Below are positions 53,117-62,644 of a stretch of 64,000 nt of DNA, piece by piece. Both the position numbers and the translations under genes were made by a program. The DNA lies in contig JARGFQ010000003.1 of assembly GCA_029210565.1 (NCBI GenBank), positions 237,246 through 301,245 of the forward strand, in the 5' to 3' direction. The stretch comes from Bacteroidales bacterium. Its GTDB lineage: Bacteria; Bacteroidota; Bacteroidia; Bacteroidales; VadinHA17. A model generated the notes under the pieces. The model saw only the letters and a program-made list of their open reading frames with translations. It did not search any database and was not told where the DNA came from. Every line of letters starts with the position of its first letter. The first letter of the stretch is position 1.

Positions 53117-53989
53117 ATGAAGGGGATTATTCTTGCCGGTGGGGCCGGCACACGGCTTCACCCCATTACCGAGGCCGTCTCCAAACAGCTGCTGCCCGTC
53201 TATGACAAGCCGATGATATATTACCCGCTCTCGGCGCTGATGCTGGCCGGGATACGGGATGTTCTGCTTATTTCCACACCTCGCGACCTTCCGAGCTTCC
53301 GCTCCCTGCTGGGCGACGGCTCCAGGCTGGGCATGCAGTTCTCGTATCGAGAGCAGCCCTCACCCGACGGGCTGGCGCAGGCATTTATCATAGGGGAGGA
53401 TTTTATCGGCAGCGACAACGTATGCATGATCCTCGGCGACAATATCTTCTACGGCCATGGATTCGGTACGATTCTGAGGGAGGCAGCTACACTGAAAAAG
53501 GGTGCTGCGGTTTTCGGATATGCCGTTAACGACCCGGAACGCTACGGCGTCGTCGAATTCGATGACAGCTACAGGGCGGTAAGCATTGAGGAGAAACCGC
53601 AGAAGCCGAAATCAAACTATGCCGTAACCGGACTTTACTTCTATGACAACACCGTAGCATCGCGGGCCCGCGGCCTGAAGCCCTCCCCACGAGGCGAGCT
53701 GGAGATAACAGACCTCAACAGGCTCTATCTTGAAGAGGGTCTGCTGGAGGTAAAACTCCTGGGACGCGGGATAGCATGGCTTGACACCGGCACTTTCGAC
53801 AGCCTGCTGCAGGCGTCCAACTTCATAGCAACCCTTGAGCAGAGACAGGGACTGAGTGCCTCCTGCATCGAGGAGATAGCCTACAAGAGTGGCTTCATCA
53901 CCAAAGGGCAGCTGCTGGAGCTGGCCAGGCCCCTGGCAAAGAGCCAGTACGGCCAGTACCTGCTTAAAATGGCAAACGACCAGAACTGA
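53117..53989 (+). CDS. rfbA: Glucose-1-phosphate thymidylyltransferase
   Basis: The 290-residue nucleotidyltransferase has [37 protein letters not shown], the [12 protein letters not shown] motif with metal-binding Asp, [19 protein letters not shown] and [14 protein letters not shown]. It makes dTDP-glucose, the first step to dTDP-L-rhamnose. It heads the operon rfbA-rfbC-rfbD-pgm-yjbQ. The dehydratase rfbB is not here. Confidence 0.96.
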   Translation: MKGIILAGGAGTRLHPITEAVSKQLLPVYDKPMIYYPLSALMLAGIRDVLLISTPRDLPSFRSLLGDGSRLGMQFSYREQPSPDGLAQAFIIGEDFIGSDNVCMILGDNIFYGHGFGTILREAATLKKGAAVFGYAVNDPERYGVVEFDDSYRAVSIEEKPQKPKSNYAVTGLYFYDNTVASRARGLKPSPRGELEITDLNRLYLEEGLLEVKLLGRGIAWLDTGTFDSLLQASNFIATLEQRQGLSASCIEEIAYKSGFITKGQLLELARPLAKSQYGQYLLKMANDQN

Positions 53990-53990
53990 G

Positions 53991-54551
53991 ATGAGGGTAC
54001 ACAAAACTGAATTCCCCGGTCTCCTGATCATTGAGCCTGATGTCTTCAACGATCCGCGCGGCTACTTCTTCGAGAGTTATAACAAACGCAAATTCAGCGA
54101 CACCGGGGTGGTCTACGAACCGGTACAGGATAACGAATCAAGCTCTTCGGCAGGCGTCATACGCGGACTGCACTACCAGGAAGATCCGTTTGCTCAGGCA
54201 AAACTGATAAGGGTCATCGAAGGACGCATCTACGATGTGGCCCTTGACCTCCGCAGGGGCTCCCCCACCTTCGGAAAGTGGTACGGTCTGATCATTGACT
54301 CGGAAAAGAAGCTGCAGTTCCTGATTCCCAAGGGTTTTGCACACGGCTTCTCGGTGCTGAGCGAAAAGGCCATCGTGCTGTACAAGTGCGACAATAACTA
54401 TTCTGTGGCTCATGAGCGGGGCATAAACGTCATGGACCCCGCCCTGGGCATAAACTGGATGATAGAAAAGGGCAGTGAGATAATCAGCCCCAAAGATTTA
54501 AGTCAACCGCTTTTCAGGGATATCAAAACAAACTTTATCTTTAGTGAATGA
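53991..54551 (+). CDS. rfbC: dTDP-4-dehydrorhamnose 3,5-epimerase
   Basis: From ATG 53991 the protein has 186 residues in the RmlC cupin fold: TEFPGLLIIEPDVFNDPRGYFFESYN, SSSAGVIRGLHYQ with the catalytic His, KLIRVIEGRIYDVALDLRRGSPTFG and IPKGFAHGFSVLSEKAIVLYK. It epimerises dTDP-4-keto-6-deoxyglucose. The ATG comes one base after the rfbA stop, and the gene overlaps rfbD by four bases (ATGA). A longer frame start inside rfbA is rejected. Confidence 0.96.
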   Translation: MRVHKTEFPGLLIIEPDVFNDPRGYFFESYNKRKFSDTGVVYEPVQDNESSSSAGVIRGLHYQEDPFAQAKLIRVIEGRIYDVALDLRRGSPTFGKWYGLIIDSEKKLQFLIPKGFAHGFSVLSEKAIVLYKCDNNYSVAHERGINVMDPALGINWMIEKGSEIISPKDLSQPLFRDIKTNFIFSE

Positions 54552-55420
54552 CAACCATCCTGGTGACCGGTGCATCCGGACAGCTCGGCAGCGAGATCAG
54601 AGAGAGATCTGCCCGCTATAGCGGCTATAATTTCGTCTTTACCGACGTGCAGGAGCTCGACATCACCAATCCTGGTTCGACATCTGCATTCATCGCTGAG
54701 CAGGCTCCCTCCTGGATAGTCAACTGTGCGGCATGGACCACCGTGGACAGGGCCGAGGATGAAGAGGAGGCTGCAACGCTTATCAACGGCAGAGGTGTTG
54801 AGAATATCGTCAGTGCCCTCCCGGGAACCGACTGCAGGCTGATACATATATCGACCGATTACGTCTTTGACGGCAGCAGCCCGGTACCCTGGTCCGAGGA
54901 TGATCCACCCTCGCCGGTCTCAGCCTACGGCCGCAGTAAGCTTGCCGGCGAGAGGGCAGCCATGGGATGGCCTCATACACTTATCATCCGCACCTCCTGG
55001 CTCTACTCCTCCTATGGCAGTAATTTTGTCCGAACCATATTGCGTAAGGCCGGGTCGGAAGAGAGCATCAGCGTGGTGTTTGACCAGGCAGGCTCACCCA
55101 CATATGCGGCTGACCTGGCCGCTGCAATACTTGATATAATCAGTGGCGTCATCCAGAACAGGCACCTCTTCGTGCCCGGCATCTTCAACTATTCTAACGA
55201 AGGGGTCTGCAGCTGGTATGACCTGGCAACTGAGATAGTGGCGGCCGCCGGCTCGGACTGCAGGGTAATACCGGTGAGGAGCTCCCAGTTTCCGTCGAAG
55301 GTCAGGCGACCGGCCTACAGCGTACTCGATAAAAGCAAGATCAGGGAACATTACAATCTTACCATACCTCACTGGCGCACCAGCCTAAACAACTGCATCA
55401 CAAAAATCAACCGAATATGA
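54548..55420 (+). CDS. rfbD: dTDP-4-dehydrorhamnose reductase
   Basis: The 290-residue short-chain-type reductase has ILVTGASGQLGSEIRERS for NADPH binding, NCAAWTTVDRAEDEEE, HISTDYVFDGSSPVPWSEDDP with the Thr/Tyr active site, SAYGRSKLAGE carrying the Tyr-x3-Lys pair, and RTSWLYSSYGSNFVRTIL. It completes dTDP-L-rhamnose synthesis. It overlaps both neighbours by four bases, which indicates tight coupling. Confidence 0.96.
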   Translation: MTTILVTGASGQLGSEIRERSARYSGYNFVFTDVQELDITNPGSTSAFIAEQAPSWIVNCAAWTTVDRAEDEEEAATLINGRGVENIVSALPGTDCRLIHISTDYVFDGSSPVPWSEDDPPSPVSAYGRSKLAGERAAMGWPHTLIIRTSWLYSSYGSNFVRTILRKAGSEESISVVFDQAGSPTYAADLAAAILDIISGVIQNRHLFVPGIFNYSNEGVCSWYDLATEIVAAAGSDCRVIPVRSSQFPSKVRRPAYSVLDKSKIREHYNLTIPHWRTSLNNCITKINRI

Positions 55421-57150
55421 TCAATATCGACAAAATCAGGAAAAAAGCCACATCCTGGCTTGGTGAGGAGTTTGACGAACCCACACGCAAGGAGGTAAAA
55501 AACCTGCTCGACAATGATGAAAAGGGGCTCATCGATGCCTTCTACCAGGATCTTGAGTTCGGCACCGGCGGGCTGCGCGGCATCATGGGCGCCGGCACCA
55601 ACAGGATGAACCGCTATACCCTCGGCATGGCTACCCAGGGTTTTGCAAACTATCTAAAGAAACATGCCACCAACCCTTCGGCAATCAAGGTGGCTATCGC
55701 CCACGACTGCCGCAACAACAGCGGTTACTTCGCCCGTGTGGCAGCTGATATCTTCACCGCCAACGGATTTATCGCATATCTCTTCGAGTCACTCAGGCCA
55801 ACACCTGAACTCTCATACGCCATACGACTCTACGGGTGCGACGGCGGGGTCAACATCACCGCCTCACATAACCCGAAGGAGTACAACGGCTACAAGGTGT
55901 CATGGAATGACGGCGGACAGGTTGTCTCTCCCCACGACAAAGGCATTATAGAAGAGGTCCGCACTATCAGATCCGTGAGCGAGATCAAAACAGGCGGCGA
56001 TGAATCACGGATCATCATGCTTGGTGAGGAGACAGATAAAAAATACCTCGACGCAGTAAAGGCTCTCAGCATCAATCCCGATGTGATCAGACGCCATCAT
56101 GACATCGGGATAGTCTATACGCCGCTGCACGGAACCGGATATAAGATTGTTCCCGAGGCACTTGCCATGTATGGCTTTACCAATGTACACACAGTGAAGG
56201 AGCAGTCGGTACCCGACGGCAACTTCCCGACGGTCCGTTCCCCCAACCCTGAAGAACCCGATGCGCTCTCCATGGCCGTGGCGCTGGCCATAGAGAAGGG
56301 AGCCGACCTGGTCATGGCCACAGACCCCGACGGCGACCGCCTGGGTGTGGCAGTAAGAAAACCCTCCGGAGAATTTATACTGCTCAACGGAAATCAGACC
56401 GGCGCACTGCTCACCTGGTACATCATATCCCGGAAAAAACAGAACGGGGAGCTCAGAGGCAATGAATACATTATCTATACCATTGTCACGTCCGACCTTC
56501 TGGGGAGCATAGCAGGCAGGAACGGGGTGAAGTCGTACAAGGTGCTGACAGGCTTCAAGTTCTTTGCCGAGCTGATGCGCGACCTTGAGGGTAAGGAGAA
56601 GTATATCGGCGGAGGCGAGGAGAGCTTCGGATACCTTGCGGGCGACTATGTGCGCGACAAGGACGGCGTCTCAGCCATCACCCTTATTGCCGAGGCTGCT
56701 GCCTGGGCACGTGATAACGGGAAGTCGCTGTGGGAGCTGTTGCTCGACATCTATGCAGAGTACGGCCTCTACTGCGAGAAGCTGGTTAATGTTGTAAGGA
56801 AAGGCGCCGAGGGTGCAGCAGAGATAAAGAGCATGATGGAAGGATTCCGCAACAGCCCGCCGAAAGAGATAGCCGGCAGCAAAGTGATCATGTACAAAGA
56901 TTACCTGGCACTGCTGTCAACGGACCTTGTCACAGGAGAGAAGACTCCCCTCCGGATGGAGAAGTCAAACGTACTGCAGTTCTTCCTGGCCGACGGAACG
57001 AAGATCTCCGTCCGCCCCTCCGGCACCGAGCCGAAGATAAAGTTCTATTTCAGCGCCAACACTCAGATGAGTGATGTAACCAGGTTTGAAGAGCAGTGGC
57101 AGAAACTGGAGAAGAGAATTGACAATGTAATAGCTGACATAAAATTATGA
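55417..57150 (+). CDS. Phosphoglucomutase/phosphomannomutase
   Basis: The 577-residue alpha-D-phosphohexomutase has [21 protein letters not shown] at the start, [20 protein letters not shown] with the phosphoserine, the Mg loop [13 protein letters not shown], and [13 protein letters not shown] and [13 protein letters not shown] for sugar phosphate binding. It would supply glucose-1-phosphate for rfbA in the same operon. A mannose or glucosamine specificity cannot be excluded. Confidence 0.94.
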   Translation: MINIDKIRKKATSWLGEEFDEPTRKEVKNLLDNDEKGLIDAFYQDLEFGTGGLRGIMGAGTNRMNRYTLGMATQGFANYLKKHATNPSAIKVAIAHDCRNNSGYFARVAADIFTANGFIAYLFESLRPTPELSYAIRLYGCDGGVNITASHNPKEYNGYKVSWNDGGQVVSPHDKGIIEEVRTIRSVSEIKTGGDESRIIMLGEETDKKYLDAVKALSINPDVIRRHHDIGIVYTPLHGTGYKIVPEALAMYGFTNVHTVKEQSVPDGNFPTVRSPNPEEPDALSMAVALAIEKGADLVMATDPDGDRLGVAVRKPSGEFILLNGNQTGALLTWYIISRKKQNGELRGNEYIIYTIVTSDLLGSIAGRNGVKSYKVLTGFKFFAELMRDLEGKEKYIGGGEESFGYLAGDYVRDKDGVSAITLIAEAAAWARDNGKSLWELLLDIYAEYGLYCEKLVNVVRKGAEGAAEIKSMMEGFRNSPPKEIAGSKVIMYKDYLALLSTDLVTGEKTPLRMEKSNVLQFFLADGTKISVRPSGTEPKIKFYFSANTQMSDVTRFEEQWQKLEKRIDNVIADIKL

Positions 57151-57563
57151 AGTCATACCGCAAAGAGCTCTGGGTTGAGACCCCTAACAGGAGAGACTAT
57201 ATAAACATAACCCCCCAGGTGGAACAGTGCCTGGCCGCAAGTGGTATCAGAGAGGGACTTATATTGGTTAACGCGATGCACATAACCAGCTCCGTCTTCA
57301 TCAATGATGATGAGAGCGGACTGCACCACGACTTTGAGGTCTGGCTTGAAAAGCTGGCGCCCGAAAAACCTCACTCGCAGTACCGGCATAACGGCTTTGA
57401 GGATAATGCCGATGCACACATGAAGCGTCAGCTGATGGGGCGTGAGGTGGTAGTAGCCATAACCGAGGGCAGGCTCGACTTCGGCCCCTGGGAGCAGATC
57501 TTTTACGGCGAATATGACGGCAAGCGGCGCAAGCGCATCCTGGTGAAGATCATCGGAGAGTAA
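57147..57563 (+). CDS. yjbQ: YjbQ-family secondary thiamine-phosphate synthase-like protein
   Basis: The 138-residue protein belongs to the UPF0047/YjbQ family: [79 protein letters not shown]. The His-rich site is conserved. Family members show weak thiamine-phosphate synthase activity in complementation, but their main role is uncertain. It overlaps the mutase gene by four bases and closes the operon. Confidence 0.92.
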   Translation: MKSYRKELWVETPNRRDYINITPQVEQCLAASGIREGLILVNAMHITSSVFINDDESGLHHDFEVWLEKLAPEKPHSQYRHNGFEDNADAHMKRQLMGREVVVAITEGRLDFGPWEQIFYGEYDGKRRKRILVKIIGE

Positions 57564-57580
57564 TACGCCCGATTAAAATC

Positions 57581-57631
57581 CGCGTGCAGCAGGATTGGGA
57601 TGATTACGGGGCGCGGTTCTATGACCCACAG
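57581..57631 (+). pseudogene. Relic of an Rhs-type core domain
   Basis: In the gap after yjbQ the plus strand encodes, from 57581, RVQQDWDDYGARFYDPQ. The part DWDDYGARFYDP (57593-57628) matches the highly conserved motif of the Rhs/YD-repeat-associated core domain, where YDYGARFYDP is usually followed by GRW. No open frame extends on either side, so it is a short remnant of a deleted Rhs or polymorphic-toxin gene. Confidence 0.65.
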
Positions 57632-57681
57632 TCATCCAGAACAGATTCTGGCATTACTCCCATCTGCAAATGCCCGGGATG

Positions 57682-58992
57682 TCATGCTTTCCATCCCTTA
57701 ACGGCGGCCGCCTGCCTGGGCACCAGGTAAAGTGTTGACATGCACTTGCCGATCGTAAATGCGATGGCGGCCGCGACCACCCCCGCCATGTCAAGGAAGA
57801 CCACACACACAAGCAGGACCACGATTATGGAGATGAGCTCCACTGCCGTTGCCTTTGATATAGGGCCGGTGGTGCCGTTGATAATAAGCAGGGATCTCTG
57901 GAAATTGAGAAGTATTGTCAGAGCGGGAAGGAGGATCATTATCTTCAGAGGAAGATATGAGAGATCGGCAAGCTCCTGGGTAAGACCCGATACATTAATA
58001 AACCACAGATCGGCAAGAGGAGTGAATGCCAGCAGGGTGACCAGCACCGTCACTATGATCCCCAGGTAAACTGCAAAATTCCTCAACAGCACGTAATTCT
58101 GTTTCTCCCGCCCTATAAGAGCAATATTTACCTCCTGGTATGACAGTCCCATGCTCCTGAAGATGAATACCAGCGAACTGACAACCGGAAGTACTGCCAG
58201 TGACTCCACCGCCATATAGCTCCTTCCGAGGAAGAAGGTGACAAACGGATGCACCCCGAGAGACAGTATTGAGGTGATCGCCAGCGGATAATAGAACCTG
58301 GTGATTGATCTGAGTCCTATATGGCCGTTCTCGGTGTCTTCGGTCTGCAGGAGTTTTTTCAGAGTCGCCAAAGCCATCATCCTGGTTGCTATCGCTTCTA
58401 ACATGACTGCCAGCGACATAGCTCCGGCACCGACATATGCCCCGTTGATTCCTGCAGAATAGAGGATCATTCCCATTATAACGATGACCGAAAGACGGAC
58501 CATGGTGCCATATGTCACCCGCCTTGTAAGGTTATACCTGATCAAAATACCCTGGTAAAATCTCCTGTAACCGATAGATGCGGCCCACGGCAGGAAAATT
58601 ATCAGTGCGATGTGTGCCAGCCTGGCAACATCCTCCGGCACTCCCATGAGATCAGTAACAATGAACCTGAACACCGGCGGTATAAGAATGACAAGCTGCA
58701 CGCCGGTGATGCAGGCATTCAGAATATCCGTGAACCTTTTCAGTTTCAGGTAGGAGTGCCGTCCCGTCACAAGAGCAGTGGATGCGCTCATCAGCATGAT
58801 TATCGGGGCCTCGATGATCATGGCAAAGGAGCCTGCGATTCCGAAAGCCGCAAGATTGATCTTCGCATCTGCCAGCCTGGCGACAAAAGCAATCAGGAAC
58901 GGTTGCTCAACGGCCATCATAAGCCAGGTGAGAGCCAACGGCCCCCAGAACAGAAAAATCCTGCGGTATGTGAGTTTTTCAGTGATTTCCAC
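57682..58992 (-). CDS. MATE/MOP-fold membrane transporter
   Basis: From GTG 58992 the protein has about 436 residues and twelve transmembrane segments. The N-terminal part (RIFLFWGPLALTWLMMAVEQPFLIAFVARLADAKINLAAFGIAGSFA) and the repeat in the second half (ITRFYYPLAITSILSLGVHPFVTFFLGRS) follow the MATE/MOP flippase fold. I cannot name a substrate; drug-Na exchange or lipid-linked export are possible. The TTG at 59010 lies within the -7 box and is rejected as start. Confidence 0.82.
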   Translation of the reverse strand: MEITEKLTYRRIFLFWGPLALTWLMMAVEQPFLIAFVARLADAKINLAAFGIAGSFAMIIEAPIIMLMSASTALVTGRHSYLKLKRFTDILNACITGVQLVILIPPVFRFIVTDLMGVPEDVARLAHIALIIFLPWAASIGYRRFYQGILIRYNLTRRVTYGTMVRLSVIVIMGMILYSAGINGAYVGAGAMSLAVMLEAIATRMMALATLKKLLQTEDTENGHIGLRSITRFYYPLAITSILSLGVHPFVTFFLGRSYMAVESLAVLPVVSSLVFIFRSMGLSYQEVNIALIGREKQNYVLLRNFAVYLGIIVTVLVTLLAFTPLADLWFINVSGLTQELADLSYLPLKIMILLPALTILLNFQRSLLIINGTTGPISKATAVELISIIVVLLVCVVFLDMAGVVAAAIAFTIGKCMSTLYLVPRQAAAVKGWKA

Positions 58993-59007
58993 CGGTCGGA
59001 GAAAGCA

Positions 59008-59015
59008 CAAATATA
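59008..59015 (-). promoter_or_regulatory. -7 box of the MATE-fold gene
   Basis: TATATTTG on the minus strand is an exact TAnnTTTG match ending 15 bases before GTG 58992. It overlaps the TTG that would otherwise be the longest start. Confidence 0.55.
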
Positions 59016-59074
59016 ATCATCCTGCACAGAATCTCGCAGCCCTGCTGCCTACTGAGGGCTGCTGACTGAAGACT

Positions 59075-60517
59075 TCACTCCTGCCGACTGTCGACTGCTG
59101 ACTGCCGACTGAACCAGCTTTCCGGAAAATTCACCAGGTACACCCTCTCCGTCGCCCTTGTCAGCGCCGTGTAAAACCAGCGCAGGTAATCAATGGTAGG
59201 CTCCTGCCTGCTGAACATACCCTGGTCAATGAAGACCCTCTCCCACTGTCCTCCCTGCGACTTGTGACAGGTGACGGCATATGCAAACTTGATCTGCAGC
59301 GCATTGTAATAGGGGTCATCCCTGACTGCCTCATACTGTTTTCTCTTTGACCGTATCTCCGGATAATCGGCCAGAACGGTGAAATAGAGCTCACGCGACT
59401 TTTCGGCAGTGAGTGACGGTGTCGGCAGCGTGAGGGTGTCGAGCATCACGTTGGCATCAAGCTCCAGCTCCGCATCACGGAACCAGAGGGTCATATCGGC
59501 AAATCGCATGCCGTGCATCTCCTCATACTTCTTGATCCTGCGCACCTCGGCGATGTCGCCGTTGGCAATGAATGAACTGTTCTCCTCGTCCCGGAGCCAG
59601 TAATAATTGTTCTTGACAACCATGACGATGTCGCCCGTGCTTATCTCCTCCTCGCGGTAAAAGACACGGCTGCGGATTCCCTGGTTATACCTGTTGGCCA
59701 GGTTATTGGAGTTGACCACCACTATGGCACCGTCGGTGCCGCAACGGTCATACGACTCACTGAGCCGTTCAATAAGGTCATTCCCGCTCAGCCTCTCAAT
59801 ATCATTATACGGCTGCAGCACCAGCTCCGGCACCGACAGATCGCCGTCGTTCACCTGCTGCCTGACGGCGGTGGCATTCATCAGTATGCCGGAACCCTCG
59901 CTCTGTCTTATCACCTGGCGCAGCTCGAAGGCCTCGAGGGCAAAACCGGTGGCACGAAGCACGCTCTCATCCAATGCCGGACTGACTATTGATCCCACCG
60001 GTGGCAGCTGCGCCACGTCACCCACAAGCAGGAGTTTGCAATCCCGTCCTGTGTAAACGTATTCCAGCAGATCTTCCAGCAGCTTGCCGCTGCCGAACAT
60101 AGAGCCCTCCGAAGAGTCATCGGGAATCATTGACGACTCATCCACGATAAAGTATGTATCCTTGTGCAGGTTGCGGTCAAGAACGAACTTGCCAACCCCG
60201 TCGGTGGCCGACTTCTGTCTGTAAATCTTCCGGTGGATGGTGTAGGCCTCCTGGCCTGAATAGGACTTGAGGACCTTGGCAGCCCTGCCTGTGGGCGCAA
60301 GAAGAACGGACTTCTGTCGCAGCGTGGTGAGAGTGCTTACCAATGAGGCGATGATGCTTGTCTTGCCCGTACCGGCGTAACCGGTCAACAGAAATATCAC
60401 ATCATTCGTATTGGCAACAATGAATTCTGCCAGCAGACGCATGCAGCCGGACTGATCCGCGGTAGGAATGTATCCCAGATTCTTTTCAAGAAGATTGTAG
60501 ATATTCTCCTTCCTCAT
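59075..60517 (-). CDS. RecD-like AAA helicase
   Basis: From ATG 60517 the protein has 480 residues: Walker A LLTGYAGTGKTSIIASL, motif TGRAAKVL, Walker B YFIVDESSMIPD, GDVAQLPPVGS, and the UvrD-C2/RecD motifs FAYAVTCHKSQGGQWERVFIDQG and YTALTRATERVYLV. It is an SF1B helicase shorter than RecD2, without its N-terminal domain. The final residues SRQSAVDSRQE are encoded by CAGTCGG heptads (59081-59111), so the C-terminus runs into a repeat. The longer TTG start (60568) lies in the opposite promoter and is rejected. Confidence 0.9.
   Translation of the reverse strand: MRKENIYNLLEKNLGYIPTADQSGCMRLLAEFIVANTNDVIFLLTGYAGTGKTSIIASLVSTLTTLRQKSVLLAPTGRAAKVLKSYSGQEAYTIHRKIYRQKSATDGVGKFVLDRNLHKDTYFIVDESSMIPDDSSEGSMFGSGKLLEDLLEYVYTGRDCKLLLVGDVAQLPPVGSIVSPALDESVLRATGFALEAFELRQVIRQSEGSGILMNATAVRQQVNDGDLSVPELVLQPYNDIERLSGNDLIERLSESYDRCGTDGAIVVVNSNNLANRYNQGIRSRVFYREEEISTGDIVMVVKNNYYWLRDEENSSFIANGDIAEVRRIKKYEEMHGMRFADMTLWFRDAELELDANVMLDTLTLPTPSLTAEKSRELYFTVLADYPEIRSKRKQYEAVRDDPYYNALQIKFAYAVTCHKSQGGQWERVFIDQGMFSRQEPTIDYLRWFYTALTRATERVYLVNFPESWFSRQSAVDSRQE
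59081..59111. repeat. CAGTCGG heptad array overlapping the helicase C-terminus
   Basis: On the minus strand four heptads CAGTCGG, CAGTCAG, CAGTCGA, CAGTCGG follow each other and encode the last residues of the helicase. Related words continue into the downstream gap to about 59050. The same CAGTCGG word is repeated at 14111. Confidence 0.75.
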
Positions 60518-60555
60518 TTTATTTTTACATTCCGTATACCGGTCTGCTTTTTTTT

Positions 60556-60563
60556 TAAATTTG
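60556..60563 (+). promoter_or_regulatory. -7 box of the gene at 60596
   Basis: TAAATTTG matches TAnnTTTG exactly and ends 32 bases before ATG 60596. Confidence 0.55.
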
Positions 60564-60595
60564 CACAAAGTTACTCAACAATCTATCGGAAAAAT

Positions 60596-61231
60596 ATGAA
60601 AACGGCTCTCAACATCGTATTTTCAGTGATTATTCTTGTGCTGGCTTATGTGCTCCTTCAGAGCATTATGGAACCCATCCGCTTCAACAGGGAAAAGGAT
60701 GCCAGGGAAGCGGCTATCAAAGAAAGGCTTATCGACATCCGTACCGCCCAGGAGGCTTTCAAGTCAGTCAAGGGATACTATACCGGAAGCTTTGACACGC
60801 TGATCACATTCCTCAAGACCGACTCTCTGCCCCTCGTCTTCAAACGGGGCGCACTCACTGACGAGATGATCGCTGAGGGCATCACCAGCGAGAGAGAAGC
60901 CGTAAAAAGAGGACTCATCAGCAGGGATACCAGCTACATCCCGGTACGTGATTCAATATTCTATCAGGGTTACCCCATCGAGAGCCTCAGGTTAGTCCCC
61001 GGAATGGAGGATGCAGAGTTCCAGATGTCAGCGGGCAGGGTGATGACCACATCAATGGTGATGGTCAACGTCTTTGAAGCCTACGTCCTAAATGATGTCT
61101 TCCTGGGCGACCTCGACCGCCAGATGGTGGTTAACTACAATGACCAGAGGACAAAGATCACCGGTTTCCCGGGCATGAAGGTGGGTGATGTGAAAATACC
61201 CAATAACAATGCCGGGAACTGGGAGGATTGA
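60596..61231 (+). CDS. Membrane-anchored protein of unknown function
   Basis: The 211-residue protein has one N-terminal transmembrane helix (about 5-24) followed by a charged helix (REKDAREAAIKERLIDIRTAQEAFKSVKGYYTGSFDTLITFLKTDSL), a pattern reminiscent of pilin-like anchors. The rest is mixed alpha/beta with VFEAYVLNDVFLGDLDRQMVVNYND. It is found upstream of DUF3822 in Bacteroidota; I do not know a function. Its stop overlaps the next start (TGATG). Confidence 0.75.
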   Translation: MKTALNIVFSVIILVLAYVLLQSIMEPIRFNREKDAREAAIKERLIDIRTAQEAFKSVKGYYTGSFDTLITFLKTDSLPLVFKRGALTDEMIAEGITSEREAVKRGLISRDTSYIPVRDSIFYQGYPIESLRLVPGMEDAEFQMSAGRVMTTSMVMVNVFEAYVLNDVFLGDLDRQMVVNYNDQRTKITGFPGMKVGDVKIPNNNAGNWED

Positions 61232-62088
61232 TGAGCTGGTCGCAGATATATCCCCTGGAGCTCCTTGACGAGACCCTCGACATAAACGCGACAGACAATT
61301 ACGACCTTTCAATCGAGCTTTCTGAAGAGGGCGTCTCACTAGCGGTTCTTGACCTCCTGCGAGGCAGGTTTGTCATGCTGAGACACTACCCACGCGAAAA
61401 TCCTGATGATACAGCTCTCAGGCCCATCAGCGAAATCATTGAGGCTGATGACTTCCTGAAAAGAAAATACCGGAAGGTATTTATCACCGTCCCTTCACTG
61501 CGCTACACCATGGTGCCCGCACCCGTCTATGAGCCTGCCCTGAAGGAGGATTATTTCCGCTTTAACCATCATGCCTCGGAGGAGACGGATGTCTTCTCAA
61601 ACAGGTTGGATTTTCCGGACGGGTATGTACTCTTCTCTGCAGAAGAGGATGTGCTTGAACCACTTTCATCAAGATGGCGCGACGTCACACCGTGGCATCA
61701 TACCAGGCCGTTGCTGCATCATATCTCGGCTGCCTGCCGGACCTCCGACGAAAGATATATTCACCTGCACTTTGAAAAGAGCTTCATCACTGTCATCATA
61801 ACCGAAAACAGAAACCTTGTCTTTTGTAATAGCTTTGACTGCTCGGCCGTCACAGACACAGGCTATTTTCTTTTTAATGTGCTTGACAGGAGAGGCATCG
61901 CAAAAGAGGAGACGATCCATTTAAGCGGAACCATTGAGCCTTATAGTGAGAGCCATATCTCACTCCTGAACTTTGCGGAGAATATTAAATTCGCCACACC
62001 TCTTATAAAGCACAGTTTCAGCTATGTGATGAATGAGGTGCATCTCCACCGGTGGCTCAATCTCTTCACTGCAGCATCGTGCGAATAA
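61231..62088 (+). CDS. DUF3822 family protein
   Basis: From ATG 61231 the protein has 285 residues. The N-terminal half (YDLSIELSEEGVSLAVLDLLRGRFVMLRHY) and the later ERYIHLHFEKSFITVIITENRNLVFCNSF strands follow an actin-like (ASKHA) arrangement, as proposed for DUF3822. No ATPase motif is obvious. It is paired with rsmD, which overlaps its end by 10 bases. Function unknown. Confidence 0.85.
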   Translation: MSWSQIYPLELLDETLDINATDNYDLSIELSEEGVSLAVLDLLRGRFVMLRHYPRENPDDTALRPISEIIEADDFLKRKYRKVFITVPSLRYTMVPAPVYEPALKEDYFRFNHHASEETDVFSNRLDFPDGYVLFSAEEDVLEPLSSRWRDVTPWHHTRPLLHHISAACRTSDERYIHLHFEKSFITVIITENRNLVFCNSFDCSAVTDTGYFLFNVLDRRGIAKEETIHLSGTIEPYSESHISLLNFAENIKFATPLIKHSFSYVMNEVHLHRWLNLFTAASCE

Positions 62089-62618
62089 TCGGCGGCAGAC
62101 TCAAGGGACGGTTCATCGAGCCGCCGGCAGGATTCAAAGCCAGGCCCACCACCGACTTTGCACGCGAAGGCCTGATGAACATTCTCGATAACAGGTATGA
62201 CTTCCCTGAGATATCTCTTCTCGACCTCTTCGGGGGTACCGGAGCCATCAGCTACGAATTTGCATCACGGGGCACCACCGATATTGACATCATTGAGACC
62301 GACAGGCGTAACTGTGAATTCATCCGTCGCACCCTGCATAGCCTGGAACTCACATCAGCAAAGGTACACCGGCTGGATGTACGCGACTGGCTGAAGATAT
62401 GCCACAAGCAATATGATATCATTTTTGCCGACCCGCCTTATGCTCTCCGGTGGCTCACGGAGTTACCCGAAATGGTCATGAGATCTGGAGCCGTGCACGA
62501 CTCCACCCTCTTCATCCTTGAACATCCAAAATCACTCAATTTTTCCGGACAGCCATATATGACTGAACACCGGAAATACGGAAACGTGAATTTTAGTTTT
62601 TTCAGGCTATCAGAATGA
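62079..62618 (+). CDS. rsmD: 16S rRNA (guanine-966-N2)-methyltransferase
   Basis: From GTG 62079 the protein has 180 residues and starts MRIIGGRLKGRFIEPPAGFKARPTTDFAREGLMNIL, the standard RsmD beginning. DLFGGTGAISYEFASRG binds S-adenosylmethionine and FADPPYALRWL is the catalytic DPPY motif. The GTG at 62052 would add nine residues that no RsmD has. It methylates G966 of 16S rRNA. Confidence 0.93.
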   Translation: MRIIGGRLKGRFIEPPAGFKARPTTDFAREGLMNILDNRYDFPEISLLDLFGGTGAISYEFASRGTTDIDIIETDRRNCEFIRRTLHSLELTSAKVHRLDVRDWLKICHKQYDIIFADPPYALRWLTELPEMVMRSGAVHDSTLFILEHPKSLNFSGQPYMTEHRKYGNVNFSFFRLSE

Positions 62619-62644
62619 TAGATGGTCAGTGTCAGAGTATGCAG

